64,000 nucleotides of DNA from Delia radicum. Lineage: Eukaryota; Arthropoda; Insecta; Diptera; Anthomyiidae. The DNA is taken from contig CM037855.1 of assembly GCA_021234595.1 (NCBI GenBank), positions 22,631,597 through 22,695,596 of the forward strand. Direction: 5' to 3'. The notes under the pieces are model-generated. The model was given only the letters and a program-made list of their open reading frames with translations, made no database searches and was not told the origin of the DNA. Shown here piece after piece: positions 1 through 12,709 of this stretch (position 1 is the first letter of the stretch; each line of letters starts with the position of its first letter). The translations under genes and the position numbers were made by a program.

Positions 1-1560
1 CAAAGTATTATATACAGGGTAACGCAAAAGTCATGACTCTTTTAGAAGATAGTCGGATTTTTGAAAATGGAGGTTTATGTCATTGCGATTTTGACAGAAA
101 CAGATAATCTGTGAATAATTTGAATACTATTATCGCGAAATAATTAAGTTCGAAACATCAACACAATTTGTCAGTCTTGCTTAATTTTTAGATTTCTGCC
201 AGTCGCATTTTTTAGTGCTTCAGTGTACATTAGGGTGATAACTTTTTTTGGACAACATTCTCCCCAGGGGTTTTCTAATGGCAAATATTGTACTAATGAT
301 AAAAAAAACTATTTCAGTTCAATTTGGTAAAAAAACCTGGCGCACCGACAGCGATTTCTAAAATGCCTTTAATATATTTATTTTAAATTTTTTTTAATAA
401 CAATTTTTTTTAAATATGGTTTATACATATGTAAGTAAGCAAATTTGGAAGAAAACTATTCCATTGACTCGAAAACGGACTTTACTATTGATATCAGCAT
501 GCCTTAATTATATAGATGTGATGGTCAGACGTTGAGGCATCAAAAAAAGTTTTTTTTTAACTTTGTTTGATTCAAAACTTTAACGCGTTTGGTGCGGAAC
601 CTTTTTTAACGATAACGAAAAACTAAAAACGCAGTTCTTAATATTTGTCCATGCCCTACACGATTTTGTCTGGGGAGATTTGATATTTGCAAAAAATGCA
701 AAAAGTTATTGCCCTAGTGTACATATGTCAGCACAATTCACAGACTTGGTCGACCCTTAAAAGAAAGAACAACTTAAAGTCAGTTCTACAGCAGTCAAAT
801 TTGCGTACTAGAGTGATTCAGATCCCTTGCAATCAATATATTACATTTCCTTTGGGATGGCATAACCGTAAAGTTATGAGAGTATTTAATATCCCCCTTT
901 GGGTAAATAAGGAGCCAATTTCACTCAAACTACTCATCCGGTGACTGTTTAAAGCAGGACTTATCATTAAAATTGATGTGGGTTAAGCAGTGTCTATATA
1001 AAGGATGATATGAGAATCAAGTAAAAAACCGTAACCTCTTGAAATACCGTAACCGATATTTTTTAAAACGGGTTTTCTCATTAAGGACTAGTCACTGCCA
1101 CAACGGGTACTACCTTTCCCAGTAGGGTAGTGATAAGTGTAACAATTACAATTTACAAAGTATTTTCAGTAAGGGAGCGCTTTAGGTCTGTTTTGAGTTT
1201 CCGTATGAAAACCAGGAATGAGTGCAAACATATTGATCTCCCTCTCTTGGGACTCTTCTTATCTTAGCTTTACATATCATCTTCCATTAATTGAGCATAG
1301 TCCGCCAACAGTTCATCGATCCGGTCGGAATATTCGTGTTAATGCTGCGGTAAGCTCGCGGGGGTAGGGATCGACATAAAAATTGGTCTTTAGTGATAGA
1401 AAACAAAAGCCTGAGATTTATTTTCCTTAGGATCCCCGCTGGACGTAACCTGAGACTGCAAACGTTCTGGTTGCAGTTAGACTGTTGGGTACTTCACAAT
1501 TCTATGTAGGTTAGTACAGGTTGACCTATAGACAAACAAAAGGAGTTCGTAATGGTACTT
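1..1560. other. Non-coding stretch, no recognised gene
   Basis: AT-rich sequence with scattered T-runs. The first bases (TACAGGGTAACGCAAAAGTC from about position 13) resemble the start of a Tc1/mariner terminal inverted repeat, but no partner end was found. An 85-codon open frame at 687-944 matches no family I recognise. Confidence 0.4.
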
Positions 1561-1569
1561 ATTGGATAC

Positions 1570-2060
1570 TCTATGGGGCTTGTTGCACTTCTCCAGAAAT
1601 GACCTAGAGCTCCTAACGTCTCTCTTAAACCATCTAGGGATGGAAGTCGTACGGACACACGTCGCGTTCGCAGGACTTCGAAGAATGTTCCACGACCTCC
1701 AAAGGCTGAGACCAGGGAGGGGCCAGGGTATTAGTAGCGTGTGACCCCATATGGCACACGCTGCGTTCACAGGGTCTTGAATAATGTTCCAGAACCTCTT
1801 GCGACCTGATGCGGCGCACACTTCGATTTGTTGCACTTCTCCAGAAATGGACTTCACTACAATAGCTCTCTCTTAAACCATCTCGTAAGGGTATCCGTAG
1901 GACGTGACCTCGATTATAGTATGACCTCAAAGCTCGCCAGACATCAAAGGATGTTCACATGATACTTGGGCGACCTCAAAGCGTCTTCGCGGATGCTCGC
2001 AGAATCTTAAAGGACACGGCGCAGGCCCTTGATGTGATATGTCCTCAGAATCCTGAAGCA
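1570..2060. repeat. Degenerate repeats in a GC-richer island
   Basis: The phrase GTTGCACTTCTCCAGAAATG occurs near 1580 and again near 1829, each followed by a TCTCTCTTAAACCATCT block. A second phrase, GCAGGACTTCGAAGAATGTTCCACGACCT at about 1670, has a diverged copy near 1768. Spacings are about 250 and 100 bp. The GC content is visibly higher than in the surroundings. Open frames on both strands here look like by-products of the repeat. It could be a decayed transposon or a minisatellite; no protein family was recognised. Confidence 0.5.
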
Positions 2061-2630
2061 CGCTAGAAAGAGGAGCTAGTTTATCTTACCTCGTCCCGAA
2101 TATAGAGAAACTCCGGGTTTTCCTAAACTTAATGCTTAGATATCTTGCAAATTGGAAAATAGTGTCACGACTTTTGTGCCTCCTTGTAGAAGTAGAATTA
2201 TGTAGTCTTTAAAAGCAACAGAATAAAATATATAATATCGCAAATAACCATTACCACCACATCAATGATGTAACATACTACGATAGACTTTACTTTTCAG
2301 TGGACAAGAAATAAACAAAATAAAATTATAAAATGAATGAACAACATTATCATCAAACTTCAAAAACACCAGACCGTCATCATCAACTTCATTATGATTT
2401 TCGCAGTTGTACAAACTCATAGAAATTTACACATATATTTATATATTTAATATACACTTTGGCTGTTATTGTGGTATTTAATTGAATTAAAACTACACTC
2501 AAAATAAAAATTCAGTAAACAGCTTTGTAAGAAATCTTTAGTCGGACCCGCTAATCATTTATCGCACCACATTCAAAGGAAAATTGTGCACTGCCCGGAT
2601 AAGTTCGCGTTTTGGATATTCCAAAGATTA
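2061..2630. other. Non-coding stretch, nothing recognised
   Basis: Ordinary AT-rich sequence. No gene, RNA or element end was recognised. Confidence 0.4.
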
Positions 2631-2639
2631 CAAAGAAAA

Positions 2640-2800
2640 CAGACTTGGTCGTGACTACCGTATTTGTTGCTAATCGTATGTTTTGGTTGATGTTACTGAA
2701 TTTTTTGTCTGTGAGAGCAATCATTCGATTAAAACAACGAACCAACCGAATGTTGGCTACAAATACTTTTGCTACGACCGAATCTATTTTTGGGTGTATT
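2640..2800. repeat. Imperfect inverted repeat with CCGAAT/GGTTGG motifs
   Basis: The left part (GGTCGTGACTACCGTATTTG onward) pairs imperfectly with the reverse complement of the right part (CCAACCGAATGTTGGCTACAAATACTTTTG and so on). The composition resembles the CCGAATTCGGTTG palindromic family at 43.6 and 50.4 kb, so it may be a decayed member. Short open frames on both strands are fortuitous. Confidence 0.4.
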
Positions 2801-3890
2801 ACACATAATGCCTTCTAAAATGGAACACAACGACCAATAGGTGATCGAAATAAAGTTTGGTAAATTATTTTTTAACGACGCTTGAGTCGCTTTTGGGCTG
2901 GCGCAACGTCCATTTGAATGGTTCACGATTCCTTTTAGAACAATGTTCCATTAAGAGGCTATATTACTTTATCCAAAACTTTTGGATGGCTACACCATCG
3001 CCAAAGTGGATAGATGTTTTTTCAAAAATGGAGCTCGGTGATCCGTCCCCACTATACCATTACAGATGACGGTTGCTCGGGTTACCGTTACGGATTGCAA
3101 TATCTCCCAATCCTTGTTTACTTGTCAATATGATTGCAAGTTAGCGATTCAGTGGATTTCTGACAGTAGGTCTGTTTACTAGTGTACCAGAACTTATGAA
3201 AGTGATTTCTCTTAACTTTGTCTATATTTGAAGCCTGATAACAGAATATTTGTTTAATTTATATTTTCTAGCTGTTTTTACTGTCATTTTATATTGAGTG
3301 TACATAAACAGAGCCAGTAGCTGTTAACAGCAACAGTTTTTTTTACAATATCTGCTGCAAAGCAAAAGTCAAAATTCTATTTTTGGTCAACGATGTTTAA
3401 AGCGTTTTAGATTTACGTCTTCCTCCCTTATGATATTTGTCTATAAACAGAAATCTTTTTTAACTTCGTCATTCGGTTGTAGCTCCCCCGAGCTCCATTC
3501 GTTTTTAGCATTATGTCATCGAAATCTAGAGGAACCACCCAATAGAGTTCCCTTGTTAGATAAATTGGTTTCGTTGCTACTTCGTTGCGATTCTACAGGC
3601 AATGACAAACCACTACTATGGTCAAAATGTGCAACGGGTGAATTTCCTTCTCATTGTTCTTTTACGCTTGGTCAATATTCTTTCTCTGTGGCATCTAAAC
3701 GATTTCGCTTTTCCCCTTCGAGGTTTTTGATCGCTGGTAATTTCAAAATGTTCCACACATCATGTAAGGATTTGTTTTAGATTAAAATGATCTCCGGTCT
3801 TAACATGCCGTCAAGAGTGAAGCGTTACCAGGCATTGAGATGTTGTCTGAAGACACGTGGGAGTACTATAACGTAAATTGAAGTCAACTA
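2801..3890. other. Non-coding stretch with one unassigned open frame
   Basis: A 116-codon frame at 3430-3780 (+) has no family motif that I recognise, and no splice context supports it. It could be a fragment of a decayed element. The rest is AT-rich and featureless. Confidence 0.3.
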
Positions 3891-3894
3891 CCTT

Positions 3895-4765
3895 GATTAC
3901 CATTTTCGCTTTAATCTCATGAGTAGATACATACATACATAATGAAAAGGATGACAACTAAATTCATTTCAAAATGTAGCCTTACTCTGTATCTGTATAG
4001 GAACGGTTACAGACTAGAACCCGTTAATCATTGAGTAGTCCATTCAGCATGTTTTTAATTCTTCCAATTATGTTAAACTTGCAAATGGAGATAAAGGTAA
4101 TGGATAGAACAGGACGGCAATAGATAAAAATCTGAAAAGGCAAATAATGCAAGAAACAAGTTAAACAATTTTGGTCGGGTAACTAAACGTGCCTCCAGAC
4201 AGACACATGACTTGTTATGATGAATCAGACCAAATCATTATAGGACGAGAAACTAGTAAATTATAGTATAATTTTTCCATATTGCTGACCACAGCACCTT
4301 GTAAAAGGGTGATAGAACAAACGACGGTACATGCAGCTGTCTGCCACCTGACTGGAGGCAAAGAATAAAATCATCGCTTTGGTCTCATGAGTAGATACAT
4401 AAGGGAAAGAACGACTAACCGAATTTATCCTGAAGCTTACTCTGTATCTGGATAAGAACGGCTACCAGCTAGTAACCTTTATTCATTGACTAGTCATTCA
4501 GCTTTTTAATTCTTCTGATTATGTTAAACTTGCAAGTGGAAATAAAATTAATGGATAAACTGGACATCAAAAGAAAAAATCGCTGAAAAGGCAAATAATG
4601 GAAGGAAGAAGTTAAAAACTTTTGGTCGTGTTACTAAACGAGCCTCCCGACAGACACAGTACTTGTGCTATGATGAATCATGGACGAACATGTCACAAAA
4701 TCCTTTCTAAGCATATGGTAAAGGGTAATAGAACAAACGACGGTACATACGGATATTGTCGGGAG
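3895..4765. repeat. Tandem duplication of a roughly 450-bp unit
   Basis: Unit 1 (about 3900-4345) and unit 2 (about 4375-4765) share, in order: TCTCATGAGTAGATACATA, TTACTCTGTATCTG, a CATTGA-TAGTC-ATTCAGC block, ATTATGTTAAACTTGCAA, GAAAAGGCAAATAATG, ACTAAACG-GCCTCC-GACAGACACA, and GATAGAACAAACGACGGTACAT (AATAGAAC in unit 2). Divergence is substantial, so the duplication is old. The 64-codon frame inside unit 2 has no counterpart in unit 1 and is unlikely to be real. Confidence 0.65.
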
Positions 4766-4977
4766 ACCGTCGAGAACAGTAAATCCCCTGCACATTCACT
4801 TTCACAACCTTTTTAGCGATAGAAATGTATGGACATCCATGGATGATTGGATTCATTGTTGCAAATAAGAAGAAGGACAACGGGAATCATAATTAACCTT
4901 TCTGAGTGTCTATGGGTGAAGGTTATGACATCATAGTTGACGCATCATTAACCTAACCAATGTACTGATAATAATCC

Positions 4978-5092
4978 ATGCTAAAAATACGAAAAATATG
5001 TCAAAACAACGAAAACTTTCGTAAAATAAACAAATTTTCGTTTATTTTACAAAAGTTTTTGTTAGTTTGAAATTTTTTCGTATTTTTATGCA
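4978..5092. repeat. Foldback repeat with central AACTTTCGTA motif
   Basis: Near-palindromic: AAAATACGAAAAA at the left faces TTTTTTCGTATTTTT at the right, and GAAAACTTTCGTAAAATAAA faces TTTATTTTACAAAAGTTTTT around a short AAATTTTCG centre. A related palindrome lies at 51.3 kb, so this is a repeat family and not a chance hairpin. Confidence 0.6.
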
Positions 5093-5429
5093 TGTATTCA
5101 TATCAGTGAGGGGAAGCTCCTTCTGTGTTTGTTGCGTTCATTTCAAAAACTTTAGACTGACCATTACCTGATTAAATCTATGTAAATTCGTATTTCAATC
5201 CAATGAGTAAGAGATGGTTAATTCATTCAAAGGATCTAGGATGATGAATTCAGATCACTGCCAAATAGAGTTCAATATAAAAAGTTTTTTAAATTTATTC
5301 TCCCAACTCTATATTGAATTTTATCTCAAGTTTCCCATTGCAAGTTCAGTAGCCCCAACGGCATTTAAACACTTAAGAATCAACTTTTGAATGATTTTAA
5401 ATTGATTTTCTGCATGCAGTTATAATGTA

Positions 5430-5905
5430 ATGATAATTTTGATGACTGCAATGATGATAATGGTGATGATTCTGTTGATGATGAGTGGAATTTTATGTTT
5501 GTATAAATTGAAGTAAAAACTTATTTTCACTTTTCCTTATATTTTTAATAGACCACAGCCATTACAGAGCAACAAGAAGATAACAATGATGAGTATAATG
5601 TTATACTTCTACTTGTAATGGTAGAACGACTACCACCAGCAACAACAATAGTAACGACAGCAATGATGACGACGACTACAACGATGATGATGATAATGAT
5701 TACGATGGTGGTAATGTAGCCTGATGATGATTGTGTGACAACTGTTTGACGTTGCTTCATGATGAATTCATTTCATTTCACTTCATTGTTCAGCGAAAAT
5801 ATAAAAAATAAACAGGAACATTTTTGTTGATTTGTTTGGATTTTTGTTGCTGCTGCTGTTGTTGGTGGTGGTGGTCTCCTTACTATTTTTTCATAAATAT
5901 TGCAA
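5430..5905. repeat. Trinucleotide-rich low-complexity DNA
   Basis: Runs rich in GAT/ATG triplets (for example around 5450-5490 and 5575-5735), then GCT/GTT/GGT triplets near 5850-5875. The 71-codon Val/Ile-rich frame on the minus strand is the antisense of these triplets and is not a gene. Confidence 0.6.
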
Positions 5906-5919
5906 AAATGTCCAATATG

Positions 5920-6181
5920 AGTCATTCCATGTTAAACCGAACGATTTTCGACATCACGATTTTTGTTTGCTTTGAAATTTGACAGACGTATCCTTATTTA
6001 AAAACTATTTGACAAGTTCATTTGAAAAAAATTAAAAAATGTTGTTTAAACTAGTTATATGTGTTTAAAATTAAAAAGTGATTTTTTTCCAAGTACATGT
6101 CAAGTAACGATACGTCTGCCAAATTTCAAAGCAAACAACAATCGTGATGTCAAAAATTGTTCGGTTTGACATGGAATGACT
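5920..6181. mobile_element. Foldback MITE, about 262 bp
   Basis: The ends are inverted copies over about 70 bp: AGTCATTCCATGTTAAACCG at the left and its counterpart AGTCATTCCATGTCAAACCG on the other strand at the right. Both arms continue through a CATCACGATT block and TTTGCTTTGAAATTTG to a CAGACGTATC block. No coding capacity. The target duplication is unclear (TATG/TATA flank), so no superfamily is assigned. Confidence 0.8.
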
Positions 6182-6189
6182 TATATACA

Positions 6190-7190
6190 AGAGTTTGAGT
6201 AGGAATACCACTAAATACGTTCATATCTCTCCCTTTTCTCCTTCTCCTCCTTCTGTATACTTTAACATTAGTGTCTATACATTAATTTCGGTATGTTTCA
6301 TGTGAGTGAGTAAATGAATGAGTTTGAGAATGGACTTTATACACTTTATCACATCTTATGGTCACATTTGTATACAAATTCAACTACAACCATTCAAACG
6401 TCCTCTACATATGGACATAATCAAAGGTATATCCTACTTTGCTGGTCATTCATATTCATTCGAATGGAAATTTACAGTTACAGTGATAATCACATATACG
6501 CTCTCCATACAAATACACAAGCTCATTCATTTAAACATATGTTTCATATGATGATGAATTCATATTTCCCGATTGTGCATTGAACAATAGGATAGAGATA
6601 ACTATTTTCGCGACATAAATTCGGACTCTGAAAAGTGAGCCCTACACTGTCGCTATGGGAAAAGGGAACAGTTTCAGGTGAGAGGCTGGACAGGTCGAAC
6701 TTTTTATATGAAAGATACCGGTCACTTCAACAAGGCGTTGTAATAAAAGGGGTCAATTGTAACACTTAAGACACTCTGTTAGATTTTCAAACACTTTTTA
6801 CATAATAGGTACCGATCACTTTAACATAGCGTTGTCGTAGGAGGCGGTTAATTGACAAATGTTAGATAGAAATAGATTTTCATTTATATCACAGAACATT
6901 TAGCTTACAAACAAAATGCGCTGCCATCTGTGCTAATGGTATATTTGCATGTTGTCTGGCTTACAGCAAACTTGTATTTTTTGCGTGTGTAATAAAATGT
7001 AAAGGTTAAAAATAAAACAAACTAAACGCACTAAAAAAAATTTAAAGGAAATAACACGAATACTACAAAAAACAATATATGTGAGTAATTTCAAAAATTT
7101 GTACACCTGTTGAAACTGACTTTAGATGCCTTTTATATCTCAAGGTTTTTCGAATTGAGAGAAACGATAACAAGGGTTAAGTAGACTACA
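6190..7190. other. Non-coding, with a diverged direct repeat
   Basis: Two copies of a block containing ACCGGTCACTTCAACAAGGCG and ACCGATCACTTTAACATAGCG lie about 97 bp apart near 6715 and 6812. Nothing else was recognised; the overlapping open frames at 6314-6583 lack any family signature. Confidence 0.45.
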
Positions 7191-7198
7191 CTCAATAA

Positions 7199-7396
7199 AG
7201 TTTTACAATTACTACCGTCTGTTTGTGTAGTAATCAGAAGTAGTTGTTTTTAATTGCAATTAAAGTTGTTTTTCTAAAAACTATTACGACAGTTACATAA
7301 AAAAAACAAGTAAAGAAAAATACTGTAATTACAGTTATTGTAGTATTTAAATGAACCACTACCAAAACAGTAATTTTGCAGTAGAGTATTCGAGTG
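7199..7396. mobile_element. Small MITE of a CACTCAA-ended family
   Basis: The left end, CACTCAATAAAGTTTTACAA, is preceded by TA, and the sequence ends with CGAGTG. The left half shares AGTAGTTGTTTTTAA-TGCAAT with the reverse complement of 21.6-21.7 kb, placing it in the same family as the composite at 19967-21735. The terminal repeats are imperfect. Confidence 0.5.
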
Positions 7397-8205
7397 AAAC
7401 CAAAATTTTCCGATTTTTAAACTTTCGATGTCAGCGCAATACGAACATCACAAACTTATAAGGAATTGGCGTACATTTTTTAATATCTATGTTTTGTGCG
7501 TTTGACATTCACAATTATATTTGAAATTCGCTAGCGTTTTGCATGAACTAAGTTTCTTATCAAAAAAGTACCTTCGAATTAAAAAGACATTTAAAATTTT
7601 TAAACGCAAAAATTTTATAAACTTTTTAAACATTGTGTGAAATTTAATTGTGTTTTCTCATTTTTTTTATAAAAAAACATGACTTGAGAACATAGTTAGG
7701 TATCTAGAGTGAATCTTCACTGCGGACTATATTGATAAAGTACAAAATAAAATTTCATTCATAGCGAGAACGGTGACAGTTTTTTCCAAACATATTGCGC
7801 TTTGTGATTACTAAAGCGCTGTATCAATTCCGCCAAAACTTACATCGAATAAAAGATTTTAATTAGCTTAAACTAAAATCGAAAAAGCATCAACAAATTT
7901 TGAGGATTTTAAATTTTTTAAAGCAAACAAAATTTTTATATCAAATTTTGAATGTGTGTTTTCGAAAATAATCACGGGTTTCTTTTTAATTTCTAATATA
8001 TAATATTTGATAAGTATATTTTTTACTATGAGATCTATAATTTCATGTAAATATATTAATTGGATTTAAACTTAAAACCGCCATAATTTTGGCGCCGTTT
8101 AAGATAAATTATTAACGCGGATGGATTAAGCATGCTTAACCATCGGCTGATACATACACAAAACATTATAAACGTCATACAAAAAAAAAAAAAAATGGAT
8201 AATAT

Positions 8206-8470
8206 TTTGCCTCAAAGTGTCAAACATTTTTGAAATTTCTTATATGTACTTGGTGTACCGTGTTATTCCCTGATTTGACAGATCTCTGGGTTGATCCTCA
8301 ATTGACTCATTTGTTTGCTGTTTTGTATTTTTACTGACTCAAAGTGTCGAACATTTTTGAAATTCCTCATATGTAGATGTATGTGCCGTATTATGCCCTG
8401 ATTTGACAGGTCTCGACATTGATCCTTTTGGGTTAATCGACTCATTTGCTTGCTGTTTTTTGCATTTTTA
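8206..8470. repeat. Tandem duplication of a roughly 133-bp unit
   Basis: Two units of similar length both run CTCAAAGTGTC-AACATTTTTGAAATT, then a CCTGATTTGACAG-TCTC block, then CGACTCATTTG-TTGCTGTTTT (CGACTC reads TGACTC in unit 1). The 103-codon minus-strand frame simply reads through both units, giving a repeated NSKQMS peptide, and is not taken as a gene. Confidence 0.75.
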
Positions 8471-8734
8471 TTTAAATGGGAGACTTTAAAACAAATAAAA
8501 ACAGAATTAATTTTGGCATATTTTTCGATTTTGCGTATTTTAAAAATGCATGGTCCGATCGGACAGATTTTCAAATATTAAAAACAATCAATGAATTAAT
8601 TTTTAGTACTAAATTATTTTTTCTTATTTTCTCATCAACATTACAATCAAAAATATAAAAGTTTAGGGTTTTTATAATTTTAAATAATTTTTGAAAAAAA
8701 GTCTTCAAAAAAGTGAAAAAAATTGGTTGACATT

Positions 8735-9040
8735 ATGGAAAACTGGAAATTTTGCGTGCACCAAATTAATTTTCAATTAAGCATTGAATAGGTATTATTA
8801 AACTTTTAATTGAAAGTAAATATGAAATCAAACAAAGTTTAATTGTCTTTGTTTCTGTAGTATCAGCGTACCATTTTGTTGTTATTGTGGGTTATAAAAC
8901 CTGGAAAATTTGTTTGCACCAAATTAATTTTCAATTAAACATTTAACATTAAACTTTTAATTAATATTTTATTATTAAATAATAAGTGAGTTTGAAATCA
9001 AACAAGAGTTCAACTAGCATTTTTTCGACTAAACATTTTT
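8735..9040. repeat. Fragments of the AT-rich TTTAATTGA element family
   Basis: Two successive copies of GTGCACCAAATTAATTTTCA and a following TTTTAATTGAAAGT / GAAATCAAAC block. This is the reverse complement of the element end seen at 22.7, 42.9 and 48.1 kb. No coding capacity. Confidence 0.6.
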
Positions 9041-10390
9041 CTGTGTGATAAGCGTTGATTTTCGTTTGATGTTCACTTTGTCATATATATTATTTGTTAC
9101 AAATTCGACAAATTGTCCCAGTGTGACACCTATTGTATAGGGTAGTATAATGCCTATCCATACTCTTTGTTTAATTCCAACTCCATGAATTCATCATATT
9201 GGTTAATGATAAAAATAACAAAAATATTGCAAAATTCATTTATCGTTGTTGTCGTCATATAGTCATCGCAGAGTTTTTCTCTATAAAATCCATTATATTC
9301 CTACAGGCCATTCTTTTAGCAGTCAACAAAAAATATTTTATTCAAAATTTGAATAAATTGAAATTAATTCAATTAGACAAATATAGCAACCGTACAATGG
9401 AATATCAGTATTTGCTTTAGCAAAACTCTGGTATCTGATTTTATATAAAAGGCGCCCAAATTTTAAAGTTTTTTTTGTGTATAAAAGCACTTGGATTAAA
9501 AAATATTTTTCTTTTAGAAAAACTTATCCGATTTTAAGAAAATTTTCTTTAAACAGAACTCGTAATTTTTGAAAACTTTATCCTAATAAAAAAATATCAG
9601 TTTCTAAGAGTTACAACTCTTATAACATTAATAAAAAATTACCTCAGAATTTGCTTCTTTTTCTAACGAATTGTCAAACCTTGAAATTTGGAGATTATTT
9701 TTTACATCTTACTTTATTCAAGATTAAAAAAAATAAATACCTTCCATTTTAAGAAGAAATGCATTTCAAAGTTGAGAGAAAAATTACGTCCAAGTTTGTA
9801 GCAAAAGAATAATATGCATATTTATAAAATGAAAATGCTCGATGAAAATTTTTCCAAATAAAAGCTCAAATTAAATGCATACAAATACTTACACTTAAAA
9901 TGAAATGCATAAGATGGTGAAGATGAGAAAATCCATACACCAACACACCAGGCTTGGCAATAAAGTGCAGTAGAAATGGAAATTGTGCAAATTTTATAAA
10001 TACATGTATATTCGTATAATATCCACCCGTTAAATGGCAAACACAGGTGTACATAGTTATAGATGATTGCATACTTTCAGGCAGTTGAAAATTTAAGAAA
10101 ACATAGCAGACATTTAAGAGTTGAAATAGAACTAAAACCTTTAGCTAAGTTTTCTTATTCGTATTTATTTTTTTTTTGTTGATAAAGAAAAATAGAAAAC
10201 TTTTTGGCGTCGAATTAGTGCAGGTAAAAGTAGTATGCTGTTTTTGGTTTACTTTTTAGCTTTAATTAACCCCTAAACGGTACAAATTAAGATTTTAAAA
10301 ATCACCACTTTTAAGATGTATTTTTCTAAATTTTCAGTCTAAAATTTGTTTTTAAAGAAAAAAATTTTCTATAAAATATTTTTAGATTCT
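9041..10390. other. Non-coding stretch, nothing recognised
   Basis: AT-rich DNA with no splice-supported coding signal. Overlapping minus-strand frames at 9822-10072 share no motif with a family I know. Confidence 0.4.
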
Positions 10391-10393
10391 CAC

Positions 10394-11893
10394 CACATAC
10401 ATAAAAAAGACAGTAAAGTCAGCAAAAATATATATTTAGGTTAGGTCGAAAAGAGGATTCGGAGAAGGGAAAATACTTCCCTAATCCGAATCAAGTTCCT
10501 GAGGACTTACACTTAAGCCAGAATGTAGGCTTGTTGTGCGCTCTAAACAATCGCTCCTATGTCACCTTTCTACCCCAGGAACTCCGTCGCACTGACGAAA
10601 CTCCTCAACTTCTTCCATCCTATGCCCCTAAGATCCCCCAATGTGGATATTGGGTCACTGGATAGTATTTCGACCCGGATCCCGGCAAATGCCGGGCATA
10701 TACAGAGATAGCGTTCCAAGGTCTCCTCGTCCTCCCCACAGGCCCTGCACACTTCCGAGTTCGCCCTACCAATACGGTGGAGATAGGCCCTAAGTGTCGA
10801 GTGTCCCGAGAGGATTTCCATCAAAAAAATTACTTCCTTCCTACTGAGATTCAGAATTTTCCTCGTCTTGTCCGTGTCCGGGTTGCCCCAGACAATACTC
10901 GTAGTCCTGCCAACATCCCGCATTTTCCCAGATGGTCCTATGCATGGTGTCAGCCCAGTCCACCAGCTCCGCATTGAGAGCTCGAAAAGGTTTAGCGTTC
11001 CCCAAAGTGACTAATTCCAGGGAAGATCCTCCCCTAGCCAAATCATTAGCCACTTCGTTCCCCGCTATACTACAGTGTCCCGGCACCCATATAATCTCAA
11101 TGCGTCCCCGTGCAGAGAAATCACATATATGTTTTAAGTACTTACATCCATTGTTGTCTAAATGATGACAATTTTGAATGAATCCAAATGCAGTAGATAG
11201 TTCTAGAAACAAAACAAAAAAATAACATAATATGAGATAGACATAAACAACCGTTTTTTCTGCAAATAGAGAAAGGAAACAAAAAATTACCTATGATGTG
11301 TGTCCTTGTCTTGTGCTCTAGGCTGTCTACCTGAAGGTATATTTGTTTGCAATTCAACCATATTCCATAAATTACCACTATAAACATATAAGCCACATTC
11401 ACACTAGATAGAAAAACACGTGTTTTGCCAAAACACGTATTTAAGCTCTTTATTCTATTTCAACGGTTCTTTATTCTTTTCCGCTCGTTTTGCAATCTAG
11501 TCTGAATGTCGTATTAGTCTAATCTGAATTTCTTTGACAAGCCGGACACAACACAATATTTGAGCTTTTTATATCCACAAGTTATATGTACTATATACAT
11601 TGTGGGCGTCGTTTTGTTTTATGTATGAAAAACATAAACAAAAATAGTTGTACTTTTTTAGTATAATTTTCCTTGTCTATACTACATCAGCACAATTTTG
11701 GTAGAAAAATAAATTAATTAAACATTAGTTAAATATTAGTAAAATATTAGTTCAAAACAGCCAAGTGGTATGATTAAGAATAACTAAAATTTTAGATGAA
11801 AACAAAATTTCAGCAAAAACTTTGCTCAAAGAATAGTATACCTGATTTACAAGACGTTTAACTAATTTTTCTACTAACTGATTTTTTTGAGTA
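10394..11893. mobile_element. CACTCA-ended element, copy 1, disrupted by a LINE
   Basis: The left end (CACATACATAAAAAAGACAG, then TAAAGTCAGCAAAA) and the right part (from about 11148, TTGTCTAAATGATGA, through CTACTAACTGATTTTTTTGAG) align with the two ends of the element at 38330-39782. The middle is missing and replaced by the LINE fragment at about 10440-11147. Both copies contain ATTTGTTTGCAATT, a CAAGCCGG block and TAGTATAATTTTCCT in the same order. No transposase was recognised. Confidence 0.65.
10440..11150 (-). pseudogene. I/LOA-type non-LTR retrotransposon, 3' fragment with RNase H
   Basis: This is the distal part of a LINE ORF2, read on the minus strand. The upstream frame (to about 11150) carries an RNase H signature, WVPGHCSIAGNEVANDLA. 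The downstream frame (stop at 10571-10573) carries KTRKILNLSRKE and the C-terminal zinc-like stretch CRACGEDEETLERYLCICP, ending ISTLGDLRGIGWKK. The two parts lie in different frames and join near 10910-10921, so there is at least one frameshift. Reverse transcriptase and endonuclease are absent (5' truncation). A 3' UTR follows to about 10440. RNase H places it in an I/LOA-like group and not in Jockey; the exact clade is not settled. Confidence 0.85.
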
Positions 11894-12700
11894 TCCAAAT
11901 GAATCAATTTATAACTGTATAATTTTCACAGAATCGTTTAAGTTGAAATTTTTAATTTTGAGATATTAATCTATTTGTATAAAATTGGTAACATTTAAAT
12001 TTGTTAAAACTTTTGTACTAAATGGCATTTAGCCTTTACTATCAGGTGTGTCTTAATATGCTCAACAATAATTACCAAAAATAATTTCGCCCTTATGTCG
12101 ATATTTCCAGATAAAAATGTTTTTGTCAAAAAAAAAGTAATTTAAAATAATTATTATAATTTTGAACTAAAAGAAATTTTGAAATGAGGCTTAGACGCGT
12201 GAATGCGTCTTAATGGTGACATCAATAATAAACAATAAAAATAATTGTGAAAAGAATTAGTGTATTTTCTAAAAATCATAACTACATTGTAAATTTAAAT
12301 TTTTCTGAATCAGACTGCGCAGTTTCTGGTATTGAACCTTCGTCAGTGACCCTGTTTTTTTTTGAATAATGTAATATTTGTTATGCTTTTATTTGTTCGA
12401 TTGCGTCTATATGAAATTTTCTGTGCAATCACTGACCGTGGTATAGATAAACTGATTTCTAATGCTTAACTTATTTAACAGAACTAATTCAACGGATTTA
12501 TTTGTTAATTCTTATATTACTAATATTTAGTAAAAAAATCTGCCAATTTTAACAGTTTTTTCTGCAAGAACATTTTTAACTAATTTTAGTAGTTTTTTTT
12601 TGCTATTTTTAAATGTTTAGTTACTATGAGTGTACTCACAATTAAAATGATTGAACAATGATTAATTTTGTTGATAGCAATGGAAGTCCAACCAATTTAT
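11894..12700. other. Non-coding stretch, nothing recognised
   Basis: AT-rich sequence. No gene, tRNA or element end could be supported. Confidence 0.4.
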
Positions 12701-12709
12701 TTCTCTGCT

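Noticed and set aside
3430..3780. 116-codon plus-strand frame as a host gene
   Set aside because: No recognised domain, no supporting splice signals or related copy; could be chance.
5545..5760. 71-codon Val/Ile-rich open frame on the minus strand
   Set aside because: It is the antisense of GAT/ACG triplet repeats; low-complexity translation with no family features.
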